A DNA stretch of 64,000 nucleotides from Micromonospora sp. WMMA1363 (GTDB lineage: Bacteria > Actinomycetota > Actinomycetes > Mycobacteriales > Micromonosporaceae). The notes under the pieces were generated by a model that was not told where the DNA came from, ran no database searches, and saw nothing but the letters and a program-made list of their open reading frames with translations. Positions 52,486-60,827 of this stretch are shown here, in pieces. The stretch is taken from NCBI RefSeq assembly GCF_030345795.1, contig NZ_JAUALB010000001.1, positions 1,669,001 through 1,733,000 on the forward strand, read 5' to 3'. How positions within the stretch are numbered: the stretch's first letter is position 1; each line of letters opens with the position of its first letter. A program made the translations under genes and the position numbers.

Positions 52486-52622
52486 CGCTGGTGTTCCTCC
52501 AGGTTTCGATGTCTCCATCTAACCCGGGGCGCAACAACTTGACACTCCCCCCGAGAGGAGGCCGTGATGATCCACTGCCCCGGGCGGTGGGTGTGCTTGC
52601 CGCTGTGGACGTTTCGGTGTGG

Positions 52623-52781
52623 TTATCGCTGTGAGTGGAGGAGCCAGGCTTGTTGTTCGATGGCGTGGCCGGTGGTGGTGAGGATGTCTTGGGTGATGGG
52701 GTCGTGGATGGTGGCTTCGATTGCGTGGTGGATTCCGGTGGCGGTGGTGGTGAGGAGGTGGTGGATTTGGGTCTGCTGCAC
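52623..52781 (-). pseudogene. C-terminal remnant of a Dps/ferritin-like protein
   Basis: 53 codons ending TAA at 52623. 'TGIHHAIEATIHDPITQDIL' and GHAIEQQAWLLHSQR match the last helix region of Dps proteins (pattern '..D..TqDiL...lEkq.WmL.a'). The upstream part, with the ferroxidase residues, is missing: the frame meets a stop at 52782 inside a perfect inverted repeat. Confidence 0.55.
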
Positions 52782-52800
52782 CTATCGGTGCAGCAGACCC
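52769..52800. repeat. Perfect 14-bp inverted repeat at the break of the dps remnant
   Basis: GGGTCTGCTGCACC (52769-52782), loop TATC, then its exact reverse complement to 52800. The proximal arm contains the last readable codons of the dps-like remnant (QQTQ), so the structure may be an inverted duplication made when the gene was truncated. Confidence 0.8.
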
Positions 52801-53365
52801 GGTGCCTTTCGGTGTCGTGGTGGCTGGTGGTGGTGTCGCTGTGGGGGTTTGATGCTGCTCGGTGTTGGGGTGGTGGCTGGTGTGGCCGGCCCGCCCCTGC
52901 TTGGGGGGGTGGTGGTTATCGGAGGTGACCGTCGCCACGAGGCGCGAACGGAACGACGGAACATGCCGGCACAAGCCGGCGAGGCGATCCGTGAGAAGTG
53001 CCGACCGGGGCCGACCGGCTGCCAGCCGAGCCCCAGCCGGGGCCACCTCGGCAGACAGCTCTCGGAGTTTCACCCGCGGCAAGGGCGCCCAAGGGGCGCA
53101 GCGGACGCCAACTGCGCGTTTCACCGCACGGCAGACCGGACGCGCTGTCGCTCCAACACCCGCCTGGCCTGACGGCCGCGCTCAAACCCTGACCATCACC
53201 ACGTCGAGGGATCGGAAACAGCGTAGAGCCGACGCGAACTGATCCGCGGCGAACCGCGCACCGTACAAGTGGACATCGGCGGCCGTGCGTGCCGTACGCT
53301 ACCGACCAGCTACTACTACAGGCCGTCGTGACCGCGTCGGGACGAGCGAGCCGGAGGTGTCGAAG
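52801..53365. other. Long non-coding stretch upstream of the sigma-factor gene
   Basis: No supported gene. The plus strand is strongly G+T-rich from about 52640 to 52920, continuing the composition of the dps remnant. The last 100 bases should carry the promoter of the sigma-factor gene, but no confident -35/-10 pair was found. Confidence 0.4.
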
Positions 53366-53932
53366 GTGACGGACGACGCGCAGACCACCGCGTGGGCACT
53401 CGCCGCCGGTCAGGGTGACCGTGCCGCCGCCGGCGCATTCGTCCGGGCCACCCAGCCGCACGTTCGGCGCTTTCTCGCCGCCCTGGTCTCCCCCGGCGAG
53501 GCCGACGACCTGGCGCAGGAGACGTACGTGCGGGCGATGCGGTCGCTGCCGTCCTTCGCCGGCCGGTCCTCGGCGCGCACCTGGTTGCTCGGCATCGCCC
53601 GGCGGGTCGCCGTGGACCAGGTCCGGATGGCGATGTCTCGCCCCCGCACGGTGCCGATGTCGGATTCTCACGACGCGGCTGACCCGCACCGCAGCGGCTT
53701 CGACCGACAGGTCGCGCTGGAACAGCTCATCACGGCGCTGCCCGACGACCGGCGGGAGGCCTTCGTGGTCACCCAACTGCTCGGGCTGTCCTACGCCGAG
53801 GCCGCCGAGGTGTGCGGCTGCCCGGTCGGGACGATCCGCTCCCGTGTTGCCCGGGCCCGCGAGGACCTGGTCGCCGCCGCCGTCGCCGATCCCGCCGGAC
53901 GGCCACGCGGGCGCGGCGACGTCGCCGGCTGA
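53366..53932 (+). CDS. ECF sigma factor (SigC-like)
   Basis: 188 residues. Region 2 at about 22-90 (VSPGEADDLAQETYVRAMRS and 'SARTWLLGIARRVAVDQVRM'); region 4 at about 115-170 ('LPDDRREAFVVTQLLGLSYA', 'EVCGCPVGTIRSRVARARED'). GTG 53366 follows GGAGG by eight bases, deciding against earlier in-frame starts. The next gene encodes a zinc-finger membrane protein, its probable anti-sigma factor, followed by copper-handling genes. Control of these by copper or envelope stress is inferred. Confidence 0.9.
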   Translation: MTDDAQTTAWALAAGQGDRAAAGAFVRATQPHVRRFLAALVSPGEADDLAQETYVRAMRSLPSFAGRSSARTWLLGIARRVAVDQVRMAMSRPRTVPMSDSHDAADPHRSGFDRQVALEQLITALPDDRREAFVVTQLLGLSYAEAAEVCGCPVGTIRSRVARAREDLVAAAVADPAGRPRGRGDVAG

Positions 53933-53999
53933 CCAGCCCTTTCCGCCGCGGACGACACGACACGGGAACCAACACCGCCCGCCGACCGACTACCGGTAC

Positions 54000-54752
54000 A
54001 TGGGGTGTGCGCAGTGGCGTGACGTGTTGTCGGCCCTCCTCGACGGAGAGGAGAGCCCGGCCGAGCGGTTGGCGGCCGAGGACCACCTGACCGGATGCGG
54101 CGGCTGCCAGGCGTGGTACGACCGGGCCGCCGCGGTGACCCGCCGGGCCCGGCTTTCACTCACCGGCGACGGCGTCGACCTCACCGACACCGTACTGGCC
54201 GCCCTGCCCGCTCCGAGCCCGCGACAACGTCCGTGGCACCGGATCACGGTAGGCCTGCGGGCCGTGCTGGGTCTGATCGGTGTGCTGCAGCTCGTGCTAG
54301 GCCTCGCCCAGGTGGGTCGCGGCGCCGCCAGCCCCCACCTCCACGCCAGCGGTCCGCTGGCCTCCGGGCATCTGTGGCACGAGTCGGCCGCATGGAACAT
54401 CGCGGTCGGCGCGGGCTTCCTGTTCGTGGCGGCCCGGCGCACCCCGCCGACCGGGCTGGTGCCGATGCTGTCCGCGTTCGTGGGCACCCTGGTGCTGCTG
54501 TCGGTCAACGACCTGGCCACCGGGCGGGTGGACCCCGCCCGGCTGGTCAGCCACGCCTTTCTGCTCGCCGGGTACGTGATCGTCGTGGCCATGTCCCGCG
54601 CGCACCAGGCACCGGGCGGCCCGGCCGACCGCGCCCGGGACGGGAGCCGTTGGCGACTGACGGAGGACGTGACACCGACACCGACCGGGCTGCGGCTGCT
54701 GCCGCCGCCCTACCCGGGATCGGCTCACCATCGCGAGGACGCGGCCGCCTGA
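54000..54752 (+). CDS. Zinc-finger (zf-HC2) membrane protein, probable anti-sigma factor
   Basis: 250 residues. The N-terminal zinc-binding anti-sigma signature is DHLTGCGGCQAW (H-x3-C-x2-C, about residues 34-45) with an upstream Cys in MGCAQW. Four to five membrane segments follow (about 85-195), including 'RITVGLRAVLGLIGVLQLVL'. ATG 54000 is 67 bases after the sigma stop. It should hold the sigma factor at the membrane until a signal is received. The HESAAW and multi-pass segment recall DUF2275-like parts. Confidence 0.82.
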   Translation: MGCAQWRDVLSALLDGEESPAERLAAEDHLTGCGGCQAWYDRAAAVTRRARLSLTGDGVDLTDTVLAALPAPSPRQRPWHRITVGLRAVLGLIGVLQLVLGLAQVGRGAASPHLHASGPLASGHLWHESAAWNIAVGAGFLFVAARRTPPTGLVPMLSAFVGTLVLLSVNDLATGRVDPARLVSHAFLLAGYVIVVAMSRAHQAPGGPADRARDGSRWRLTEDVTPTPTGLRLLPPPYPGSAHHREDAAA

Positions 54753-54850
54753 GCCACCGCCACGCGTGACGAGCGTTACCGCACCGGCGGGAACTATCGG
54801 CTCCGCTGACCCGACCAACCTACGACGCCGACTCTTCGAGGAGATCCGTG

Positions 54851-55474
54851 ATGCCCAGCACCACCGTGACGCCCCGCACCGCCACCGGCCGGCTGCTACG
54901 CCCGGCGGCCCTGCTCAGCGCCGCCATCCTGACCGTTTCCATCGCCGGCTGCGGGGCGTCGGACGACTCGTCGACCGCCGCGCCCAACACGTCGCCGACC
55001 GCCTCGGCGTCGGCCAGCACGGCGGCGGGCCTGCTCGGCATCCGCGATCCGTGGGTGAAGGCCGCCGACAAGGGCATGACCGCGGCGTTCGGCACCTTCG
55101 TCAACGACGGCGACGCCGATGTGACGATCACCTCCGCGTCGACGGAGGTGTCCCGGATGGAGCTGCACGAGATGACCATGCAGGACGGGAAGATGGTCAT
55201 GCAGGCCAAGCAGGGCGGCATCGTGATCAAGGCGAAGAGCGAACACGTGTTTCAGCCCGGCGGTGACCACCTGATGATGATGGACCTCAAACAGCCGGTG
55301 AGGGCCGGTGACGAGGTGACCCTCACGCTGACCTTCGCCGACGGTCGGACGCAGACCTTCACGGCGGTGGCCAAGCCGTTCACCGGCGCGCAGGAAAGCT
55401 ACGCCCCCGGCCACGGCGAGTCGATGCCCGGCATGAGCTCCACCCCGGAAATGAGCATGAGCCCGGCGTCATGA
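54851..55474 (+). CDS. Copper chaperone PCu(A)C-type lipoprotein
   Basis: 207 residues. Signal peptide with lipobox 'SIAGC' (Cys near 34), Ser/Thr/Ala linker, then the PCuAC domain: first ligands in MELHEMTM, then a Met in GKMVMQ, and the C-terminal GGDHLMMMDL (HxM). A Met/His-rich tail (GHGESMPGMSSTPEMSMSP) may add metal sites. ATG 54851 follows GAGGAG by seven bases. PCuAC proteins deliver Cu(I) to cytochrome oxidase. The stop overlaps the DyP gene start by four bases. Confidence 0.9.
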   Translation: MPSTTVTPRTATGRLLRPAALLSAAILTVSIAGCGASDDSSTAAPNTSPTASASASTAAGLLGIRDPWVKAADKGMTAAFGTFVNDGDADVTITSASTEVSRMELHEMTMQDGKMVMQAKQGGIVIKAKSEHVFQPGGDHLMMMDLKQPVRAGDEVTLTLTFADGRTQTFTAVAKPFTGAQESYAPGHGESMPGMSSTPEMSMSPAS

Positions 55475-56700
55475 CCGGCACCCCCAACCCCCGCCCGGTG
55501 AGCAGGCGTGGTCTGCTCACCGGCGGTGCCCTCGCCACCGCGGGCACGCTCGCCGGCGCCGCCGCCGTCACCGCCACCCGTTCCACCACCCCACCGGCAC
55601 CCGACGCCGAGACGACACCAGCGGCGCAGGTGGGTACCGCGATCGAGTCGTTCCACGGCCCCCGGCAGGCCGGCGTGGCCACCGAACCACAGGCCCACGC
55701 CGCGCTCGTCGCGTTCACCCTCAGGCCGGACACCGACCGGGCCGCGCTGGGCCGACTGTTGCGGCTGCTCTCCGACGACGCCGCCCGCCTCACCCAGGGC
55801 CGCCCCGCCCTCGCCGACACCGAACCGGAACTTGGCCTGCTGCCCGCCCGGCTGACCGTGACCTTCGGCTTCGGCCCCGGCCTCTACCGCGCGGCCGGTC
55901 TCGACGACCGGCGACCACCGTCCGTGACCGACCTGCCCCCGTTTCGGATCGACCGGCTCCAACCCCGTTGGTCCGGCGGAGATCTCCTACTACAAATCTG
56001 CGCCGACGACCCACTCACCGTCGCCCACGCCCAGCGGGTGCTGGTCAAGGACAGCCGCCCCTTCGCCACCGTGCGCTGGGTACAGCAGGGCTTCCGCCGC
56101 GCCGCGGGCGCCGAACCCGGCCACACCCAGCGCAACCTGTTCGGCCAACTCGACGGCACCGCCAACCCGAAACCCGGCGACCCCCTCGACACCGCCGTGT
56201 GGGTACCCGACGGCCCGGACTGGCTACGCGACACCACCACGCTGGTTGTCCGCCGAATCAGGATGAACCTGGAAACCTGGGACCTGCTCGGCCGCACCGA
56301 TCGGGAACTGGCCGTCGGCCGCCGCCTGGACACCGGTGCCCCGCTCACCGGCACCGCCGAGCACGACGAACCCGACCTCGCCGCCGTCGGACCAGACGGA
56401 CTGACCGTGATCCCGGACTTCTCCCATCTCACCCGCGCCCACGTCACCGACGACCGGCTCAAGATCCTCCGCCGCCCCTACAACTACGATGGTGTCCCCA
56501 CCTCGGACGGCACCGCCGACAGCGGACTCATCCTCGCCTCCTACCAGGCCGACATCACGAAGCAGTTCCTGCCCATCCAACAACGCCTCGCCGAACGGGA
56601 CCTACTCAACGAGTGGACCACCCCGATCGGCTCCGCCGTCTTCGCCATCCCACCGGGCTGCCCCGACCAGGGCTGGATCGGCCAACAGCTCCTCGGCTGA
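55471..56700 (+). CDS. Tat-exported DyP-type haem peroxidase
   Basis: 409 residues. Twin-arginine signal SRRGLLTGGALATAG (residues 11-25). DyP landmarks: GQLDGTANPKPGD (the GxxDG motif with distal Asp, near residue 229), proximal haem His in 'LTRAHVTDDRLKILRRPYNY', and a distal Arg further on. Part of the EfeB/YcdB-like class, often linked to iron or copper export modules. Encoded between PCuAC and CopC, so it probably works in the envelope with the copper system. ATG start overlaps the PCuAC stop. Confidence 0.9.
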   Translation: MTGTPNPRPVSRRGLLTGGALATAGTLAGAAAVTATRSTTPPAPDAETTPAAQVGTAIESFHGPRQAGVATEPQAHAALVAFTLRPDTDRAALGRLLRLLSDDAARLTQGRPALADTEPELGLLPARLTVTFGFGPGLYRAAGLDDRRPPSVTDLPPFRIDRLQPRWSGGDLLLQICADDPLTVAHAQRVLVKDSRPFATVRWVQQGFRRAAGAEPGHTQRNLFGQLDGTANPKPGDPLDTAVWVPDGPDWLRDTTTLVVRRIRMNLETWDLLGRTDRELAVGRRLDTGAPLTGTAEHDEPDLAAVGPDGLTVIPDFSHLTRAHVTDDRLKILRRPYNYDGVPTSDGTADSGLILASYQADITKQFLPIQQRLAERDLLNEWTTPIGSAVFAIPPGCPDQGWIGQQLLG

Positions 56701-56719
56701 GCACACCATCAGGAGAGAC

Positions 56720-57325
56720 ATGAGCACCCAGGTTCGCCGCCCGACCGTCGCCGGCATCGCCGCCGCCGCACTGACCGTGGTGGCGCTGCTGCTCGTACCG
56801 GCCGCGCCGGCCGCGGCGCACAACGCACTGAAAGCCGCCACCCCGGCCAAGGACGCCCGGCTCACCGAACCGCCGAAGCAGATCACCCTTGAGTTTCTGC
56901 AGAAGCTGAACCCGGCCTTCACCACCATCACACTGTCCGACGCCACCCTGCAGAAGGTGCCGACCAGCGAGCCCACCGTCGACGGCGGCGAAGGGACCAT
57001 CACCGTCGACCAGGCCCTGCCCAACGGCACCTACACCGTCGCCTACCGGGTCGTCTCGGCCGACGGGCACCCGGTGCAGGGCTCCTACCGGTTCACCGTC
57101 GCCGACCCGACCGCCAGCGGCAGTCCCGAGGCCGCCGCCGCGCCGGCCACCTCGGACCCGGCGGCCGAGGCGTCCACGACACCGGCCAGCCCCGCGCCCG
57201 CGGCCGGCGCCACCGGCGACGGCCCCGGCGTCATGCTCCTGGTCGGCGGCGGGATCCTGCTGGCCGTGATCATCGGCGCTGGAGCCGTCGCCCTCAGACG
57301 CCGACGGTCCACCCGGGCTTCCTGA
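56720..57325 (+). CDS. copC: CopC-type copper-resistance protein with C-terminal anchor
   Basis: 201 residues. Signal peptide to about residue 34 ending AAAH, so the mature N-terminus begins with His, the Cu(II) ligand (AHNALKAATPAKDARL). The second site is SADGHPVQGSYRFTV. An Ala/Pro/Thr linker (135-165) and a membrane segment (172-192, GVMLLVGGGILLAVIIGAG) with a basic tail follow. ATG 56720 follows AGGAGAG. Confidence 0.9.
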   Translation: MSTQVRRPTVAGIAAAALTVVALLLVPAAPAAAHNALKAATPAKDARLTEPPKQITLEFLQKLNPAFTTITLSDATLQKVPTSEPTVDGGEGTITVDQALPNGTYTVAYRVVSADGHPVQGSYRFTVADPTASGSPEAAAAPATSDPAAEASTTPASPAPAAGATGDGPGVMLLVGGGILLAVIIGAGAVALRRRRSTRAS

Positions 57326-57376
57326 CGCCGGCGGCGGGGGACCATCCGACAGCGTCCGCCGCCTGCCCGGCGAACA

Positions 57377-57406
57377 TCGGACCTGCCCGCTGCGGGCAGG
57401 GTCCGA
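57377..57406. terminator. Hairpin between copC and the CopD-CtaG gene
   Basis: CCTGCCCGC-T-GCGGGCAGG with an outer TCGGA/TCCGA pairing interrupted by one bulged base. It lies 51 bases after copC and 50 before the next start, so it may attenuate transcription of the downstream gene. Confidence 0.5.
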
Positions 57407-57455
57407 CCGGCACCCCACCGGCCCAGGCCGGCTTCCCGAAACCAAGGTCACCCAC

Positions 57456-59588
57456 GTGTCAGGCACCCTGTCCTCCCCGGCTCGTCCGCACCGTCCCCAG
57501 CAGCCCGCGCCCCCGTCGGATACCGAGCCGAAGCGGCGGATGGCAACCCGGTCGGCCGGCCGCGGCGCCCTGGTCGCCGCCGCGACCGGCGCGCTCGCCG
57601 TGGTCGTGCTCCTACTCGGGTTGCGAACCGGCGGCGCGTTGGTGACCACGATCCCCGGCCTGCCACACCCCGGAGCGGTGACGACCTGGGCGCTGCCGGT
57701 CGTCCGGCTGCTCGTCAACGGGCTCGCCACGGTCACCGTCGGGCTGGCGGTGACGGCGGCGTTCCTGCTGCCCGGCGACGGGCCGAGCGTCTCCCCGCAC
57801 GGCTGGCTGCTGCTGCGCCGCACGGGCCTGGCGGCGGCCGGTTGGGCGGCCGCCGCCCTGGTATTGATCGTGCTGACCGTGTCGGACCTGCTCGGCGTGC
57901 CGGCCGACGGGCTGGGCGTGGCGACGGTGGTCAGCTTCGCGACCTCGATCTCGCAGGGGCAGGCCCTGCTGTTCCAGGCTGGGCTGGCGCTGACCGGGGC
58001 GGTGCTGGCCCGAGCCGGTGTGTCCCGGAAGCTGGCCGCCGCCGTGGCGCTGGTCGCCCTGGTGGCGGCGGTGCCGCCAGCGTTCACCGGGCACGCCGCC
58101 GGCGCCGGCGACCACCAGGTCGCGGTCTCCAGCCTCGTCCTGCACGTCCTGGCCGCCACCCTGTGGGTCGGCTGCCTCCTGGCCCTGCTGACGGTCCGCC
58201 GCAGCCGCCACCTCGCCGACGCCGCCGGCCGCTACAGCCGCCTGGCGCTGGGCTGTTTCGTCACGGTCGCGGTCAGCGGGGCCGCCAACGCCGCCGTACG
58301 CCTCGGCTCGGTGGACGAACTCTGGCGGTCCCCGTACGGGTGGCTGTTGCTGGGCAAGCTGGCCGCCCTCGCCGTCCTGGGCCTGCTGGGTGCGGCGCAC
58401 CGGGCGCGAACCCTGCCCGCGCTGCGGGCGGGCCGGCGGGGCGCGTTCAACCGGCTCGCCGCCGGTGAGGTGGTGGTGTTCGGGGCGACCGTCGGGCTGG
58501 CGGTCGCGCTGTCCCGCAGCCCCACGCCGGTGGACACGGACCCGGTCGAGCCCGATCCGGTGACCGAGTTGCTCGGCTTCCCGATGCCCGCCCCGCCCAC
58601 CCCTGGGCGGCTGCTGGGCCAGCCCCTGCCGGACATGTTCGTGCTGGCCGTCGTCGCCCTGGGTGTCGCCGGCTACCTGGCCGGCGTGTGGCGGCTGCAC
58701 CGGGCGGGGCACCGCTGGCCGGTTGGACGCACCGCCAGCTGGCTCACCGGGCTGGCGGTGCTCGGCTCGGTCACCGCCCTCGGGCTGGCCCGGTACGCGT
58801 ACGTGCTGTTCAGCGCGCACATGGTGCAGCACATGGTGCTGTCCATGCTGGTACCGATCCTGCTCGTGGGTGGCGCCCCGATCACCCTGGCCCTGCGCGC
58901 GCTGCGGCGCCCCGTCGACCCGCAGGTACGTGGGGCACGGGAGTGGCTGCTGCTGGCGCTGCACAGTCGACCCGCGAAGCTACTCACCCATCCGCTCGTC
59001 GCGCTGGGCGTCTACACCGGCAGCCTGTTCGGCCTGTACTTCAGTGACCTGCTCGGCGCGCTCATGCGTTCCCACCTGGGGCACCTGGCCATGCTCACCC
59101 ACTTCGTGCTCGCCGGGTACCTGCTGTTCTGGGTGCTCATCGGCGTCGACCCCGGCCGGCGTCGGGTACCGTACCCGATCCTGGTGCTGGTCCATCTGGC
59201 CGCGATGATGGCGCACGGCTTCTTCGGCCTCGTGCTCATGCAGACCACCACCGTCATCGCCCCCGACTGGTATCTCGCCGTCCACCCCGAATGGGCGTCC
59301 TCGTTGCTGGCGGACCAGAAACTCGGCGCGGGCATCGCCTGGGCGTTCGGCGAGATCCCCGCCGCCGTCGTCATGATTCTGCTGGTCCGTCAGTGGATCC
59401 GCGCCGACCAGCGCGAGCAGGCCCGCCTCGACCGGGCGGCCGACCGGGCCGAGGCCAGCGGCGAGGAGGACGACCTCGCCCGCTACAACGCCTTCCTCGC
59501 CGCCGCCGCGCGCGCCGACCGGGCGCGGCGGGGCTCGGACGAGCTGCCGGACGCCGACCCGGGCGACCGACACGAACCGGTCCGGTAG
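57456..59588 (+). CDS. CopD-CtaG fusion membrane protein
   Basis: 710 residues, GTG start, about 15 membrane segments. The N-terminal half (about 75-350) is CopD-like, with His at 'FTGHAAGAGDHQVAVSSLVLH' in membrane-proximal positions and 'WVGCLLALL'. The C-terminal half (about 385-660) is the caa3_CtaG cytochrome-oxidase assembly family ('YVLFSAHMVQHMVLSMLVPI', GGAPITLALRAL, 'SHLGHLAMLTHFVLAGYLLF'). The charged tail is cytoplasmic. Fusion of copper import and oxidase assembly in one chain is frequent in actinobacteria and fits the PCuAC-CopC context. Confidence 0.9.
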   Translation: MSGTLSSPARPHRPQQPAPPSDTEPKRRMATRSAGRGALVAAATGALAVVVLLLGLRTGGALVTTIPGLPHPGAVTTWALPVVRLLVNGLATVTVGLAVTAAFLLPGDGPSVSPHGWLLLRRTGLAAAGWAAAALVLIVLTVSDLLGVPADGLGVATVVSFATSISQGQALLFQAGLALTGAVLARAGVSRKLAAAVALVALVAAVPPAFTGHAAGAGDHQVAVSSLVLHVLAATLWVGCLLALLTVRRSRHLADAAGRYSRLALGCFVTVAVSGAANAAVRLGSVDELWRSPYGWLLLGKLAALAVLGLLGAAHRARTLPALRAGRRGAFNRLAAGEVVVFGATVGLAVALSRSPTPVDTDPVEPDPVTELLGFPMPAPPTPGRLLGQPLPDMFVLAVVALGVAGYLAGVWRLHRAGHRWPVGRTASWLTGLAVLGSVTALGLARYAYVLFSAHMVQHMVLSMLVPILLVGGAPITLALRALRRPVDPQVRGAREWLLLALHSRPAKLLTHPLVALGVYTGSLFGLYFSDLLGALMRSHLGHLAMLTHFVLAGYLLFWVLIGVDPGRRRVPYPILVLVHLAAMMAHGFFGLVLMQTTTVIAPDWYLAVHPEWASSLLADQKLGAGIAWAFGEIPAAVVMILLVRQWIRADQREQARLDRAADRAEASGEEDDLARYNAFLAAAARADRARRGSDELPDADPGDRHEPVR

Positions 59589-59592
59589 CCGT

Positions 59593-59615
59593 CGCCCCGG
59601 GCACTCGGCGGGGCG
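59593..59615. terminator. Hairpin after the CopD-CtaG gene
   Basis: CGCCCCG and CGGGGCG form a seven-bp stem with a nine-base loop, starting five bases after the stop codon, between convergent genes. Confidence 0.5.
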
Positions 59616-59761
59616 GACGGCTGTCCCCCGGCGTGGCCCGGTAGGTGGCCGCCGGCAAGCGCACTCCTCCGGAGGGCCGCGCCACGTCGAGGCGCTCACC
59701 GAGCGCTCTCCGCGGACCACCGTGCGGGCAGCTGTGTCTTCCGGGACGAACGGGAACTGGG

Positions 59762-60727
59762 TCAGGGGACGGTGATCGGTGGCGGTGGTTCCGGTGGCTC
59801 GAACCGAACCTCGCCCCGGGTCAGGCGTCGGTGGCACATGTCGCAGGTGAAATGCGGCGCGAGCTCGTGCCCGCAGGCCCGGTGCACCAGAGCGAGGCCA
59901 GACGAACCGCCGGCCGCCAGCCACCGCTGAGCCCAGGCGTTGATCATAGTTGTGACCACGAAGAAGTCCGCGCCTTTGGGGGTCATCCGGTACTCCTGAC
60001 GCTTGCCGCCGGTCACCACGGACTCGCGGCAGAAGATTCCGGCGTCGACGAACAGGCCAAGGCGTTGGGTCAGGGTCACCGGAGAGATGTCCAGCCGGGT
60101 CCGGAAGTCGCTGTAGCGTCGGCTCCCCAGAAAGGCGGCGGACAGGATCATGGTGGACCAGCGGTCGCCCAGCACGCCGGCGGAGTCGATCGGAACACTC
60201 ATCGCGGGTGAACGCCGGGACCTACGGTCGGTGACGTCCGCCAGGAGGCGCTCCTCGACCGAGCCCACGACGTCGCGGACGGTGAGACCTCCGGCGCCGC
60301 ACCGGCCGCAGGTGAAGACCGGACGGATCTGGTGGCCGCAGGTGAGGTGCTGCAGTTCCGTGCGGGTGTCGGGGTGTGCTGTTCCGGCGTGCCTGACGTC
60401 CCAGTCCCACATCGCGACGAGCACCTGCCACAGGCCCCCGCCGGCCCCGGTCAGGTCGTACTCCTGGCGTGGCGGCTTCGACTGGTACTCCCGGGCCTCG
60501 ATGAGCCCGTCGGCGATCAGGGTGCGCAGCCGACGGGCGAGGACCGGGTCGGAGATCGTCAGCATCTCCCGGAGCTCCTGGAATCGCCGGCAGCCGTTGT
60601 ACACGGCGCGCAGGATGCGCACCGCCCACATGTCACCGACCAGCACGAGTGCATGGCCGAGGGGTGAGGCGGATCCCCGCGTGTTCCCGACCGCGACCTG
60701 GCTGATCACGGGTGTCTCCGCCGGCAT
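59762..60727 (-). CDS. Tandem HxlR-type regulator with two zinc-knuckle-like tails
   Basis: 321 residues made of two HxlR winged-helix domains. Domain 1 (about 25-115): GDMWAVRILRAVYNGCRRFQ, 'ISDPVLARRLRTLIADGLIE'. Domain 2 (about 185-275): GDRWSTMILSAAFLGSRRYS, 'ISPVTLTQRLGLFVDAGIFC'. Each is followed by a short Cys/His cluster (CGHQIRPVFTCGRCG and CGHELAPHFTCDMCH) that could bind zinc. Internal duplication is clear. ATG 60727 is taken since homology begins there. It is the last gene of a minus-strand run with a carotenoid oxygenase and thiolases and probably controls it. HxlR proteins usually sense aldehydes, quinones or similar electrophiles. Confidence 0.85.
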   Translation of the reverse strand: MPAETPVISQVAVGNTRGSASPLGHALVLVGDMWAVRILRAVYNGCRRFQELREMLTISDPVLARRLRTLIADGLIEAREYQSKPPRQEYDLTGAGGGLWQVLVAMWDWDVRHAGTAHPDTRTELQHLTCGHQIRPVFTCGRCGAGGLTVRDVVGSVEERLLADVTDRRSRRSPAMSVPIDSAGVLGDRWSTMILSAAFLGSRRYSDFRTRLDISPVTLTQRLGLFVDAGIFCRESVVTGGKRQEYRMTPKGADFFVVTTMINAWAQRWLAAGGSSGLALVHRACGHELAPHFTCDMCHRRLTRGEVRFEPPEPPPPITVP

Positions 60728-60827
60728 CGCGGATGGCCTTTCGGACGTGAACCCATCGGGTTCGGGCACTGGTAAGGGCTGCTGGACCGCCTCGATGTCC
60801 TCGGATTCCTCGTCGTGGCGCTGGTGG

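Larger units (their letters stand above)
51221..52535 (-). mobile_element. IS3-family element E, nested near the end of copy D
   Basis: 1315 bp with TG...CA ends. Inverted repeats TGT-CAA-GCCCCGGGTT and TGT-TGC-GCCCCGGGTT (13 of 16 equal). A 4-bp direct repeat AACT lies at 51217-51220 and 52536-52539. Removing it restores the IS256 right end '..GTTAACTTGACACTCCC' seen in copy C. Confidence 0.92.
48327..52549 (+). mobile_element. IS256-family insertion sequence, copy D, broken by two nested IS3-type elements
   Basis: Left end GGGACTGTACAA at 48327; right end (inverted GGGAGTGTCA) at 52549. Removing element F (1529 bp plus 4-bp duplication) and element E (1315 bp plus 4-bp duplication) leaves exactly 1371 bp, the length of copy C. 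Orientation is opposite to copy C. Unlike copy C it has no target duplication: CGCGAGGC on the left, CCCGAGAG on the right. Confidence 0.93.

Noticed and set aside
48319..52557. Target duplication for IS256 copy D.
   Set aside because: The 8-bp flanks CGCGAGGC and CCCGAGAG differ; similarity is no more than expected for GC-rich DNA.
52519..53124. 201-codon minus-strand frame rich in His, Pro and Thr.
   Set aside because: Low-complexity shadow of a G+T-rich stretch. The real signal there is a Dps-like tail in another frame.
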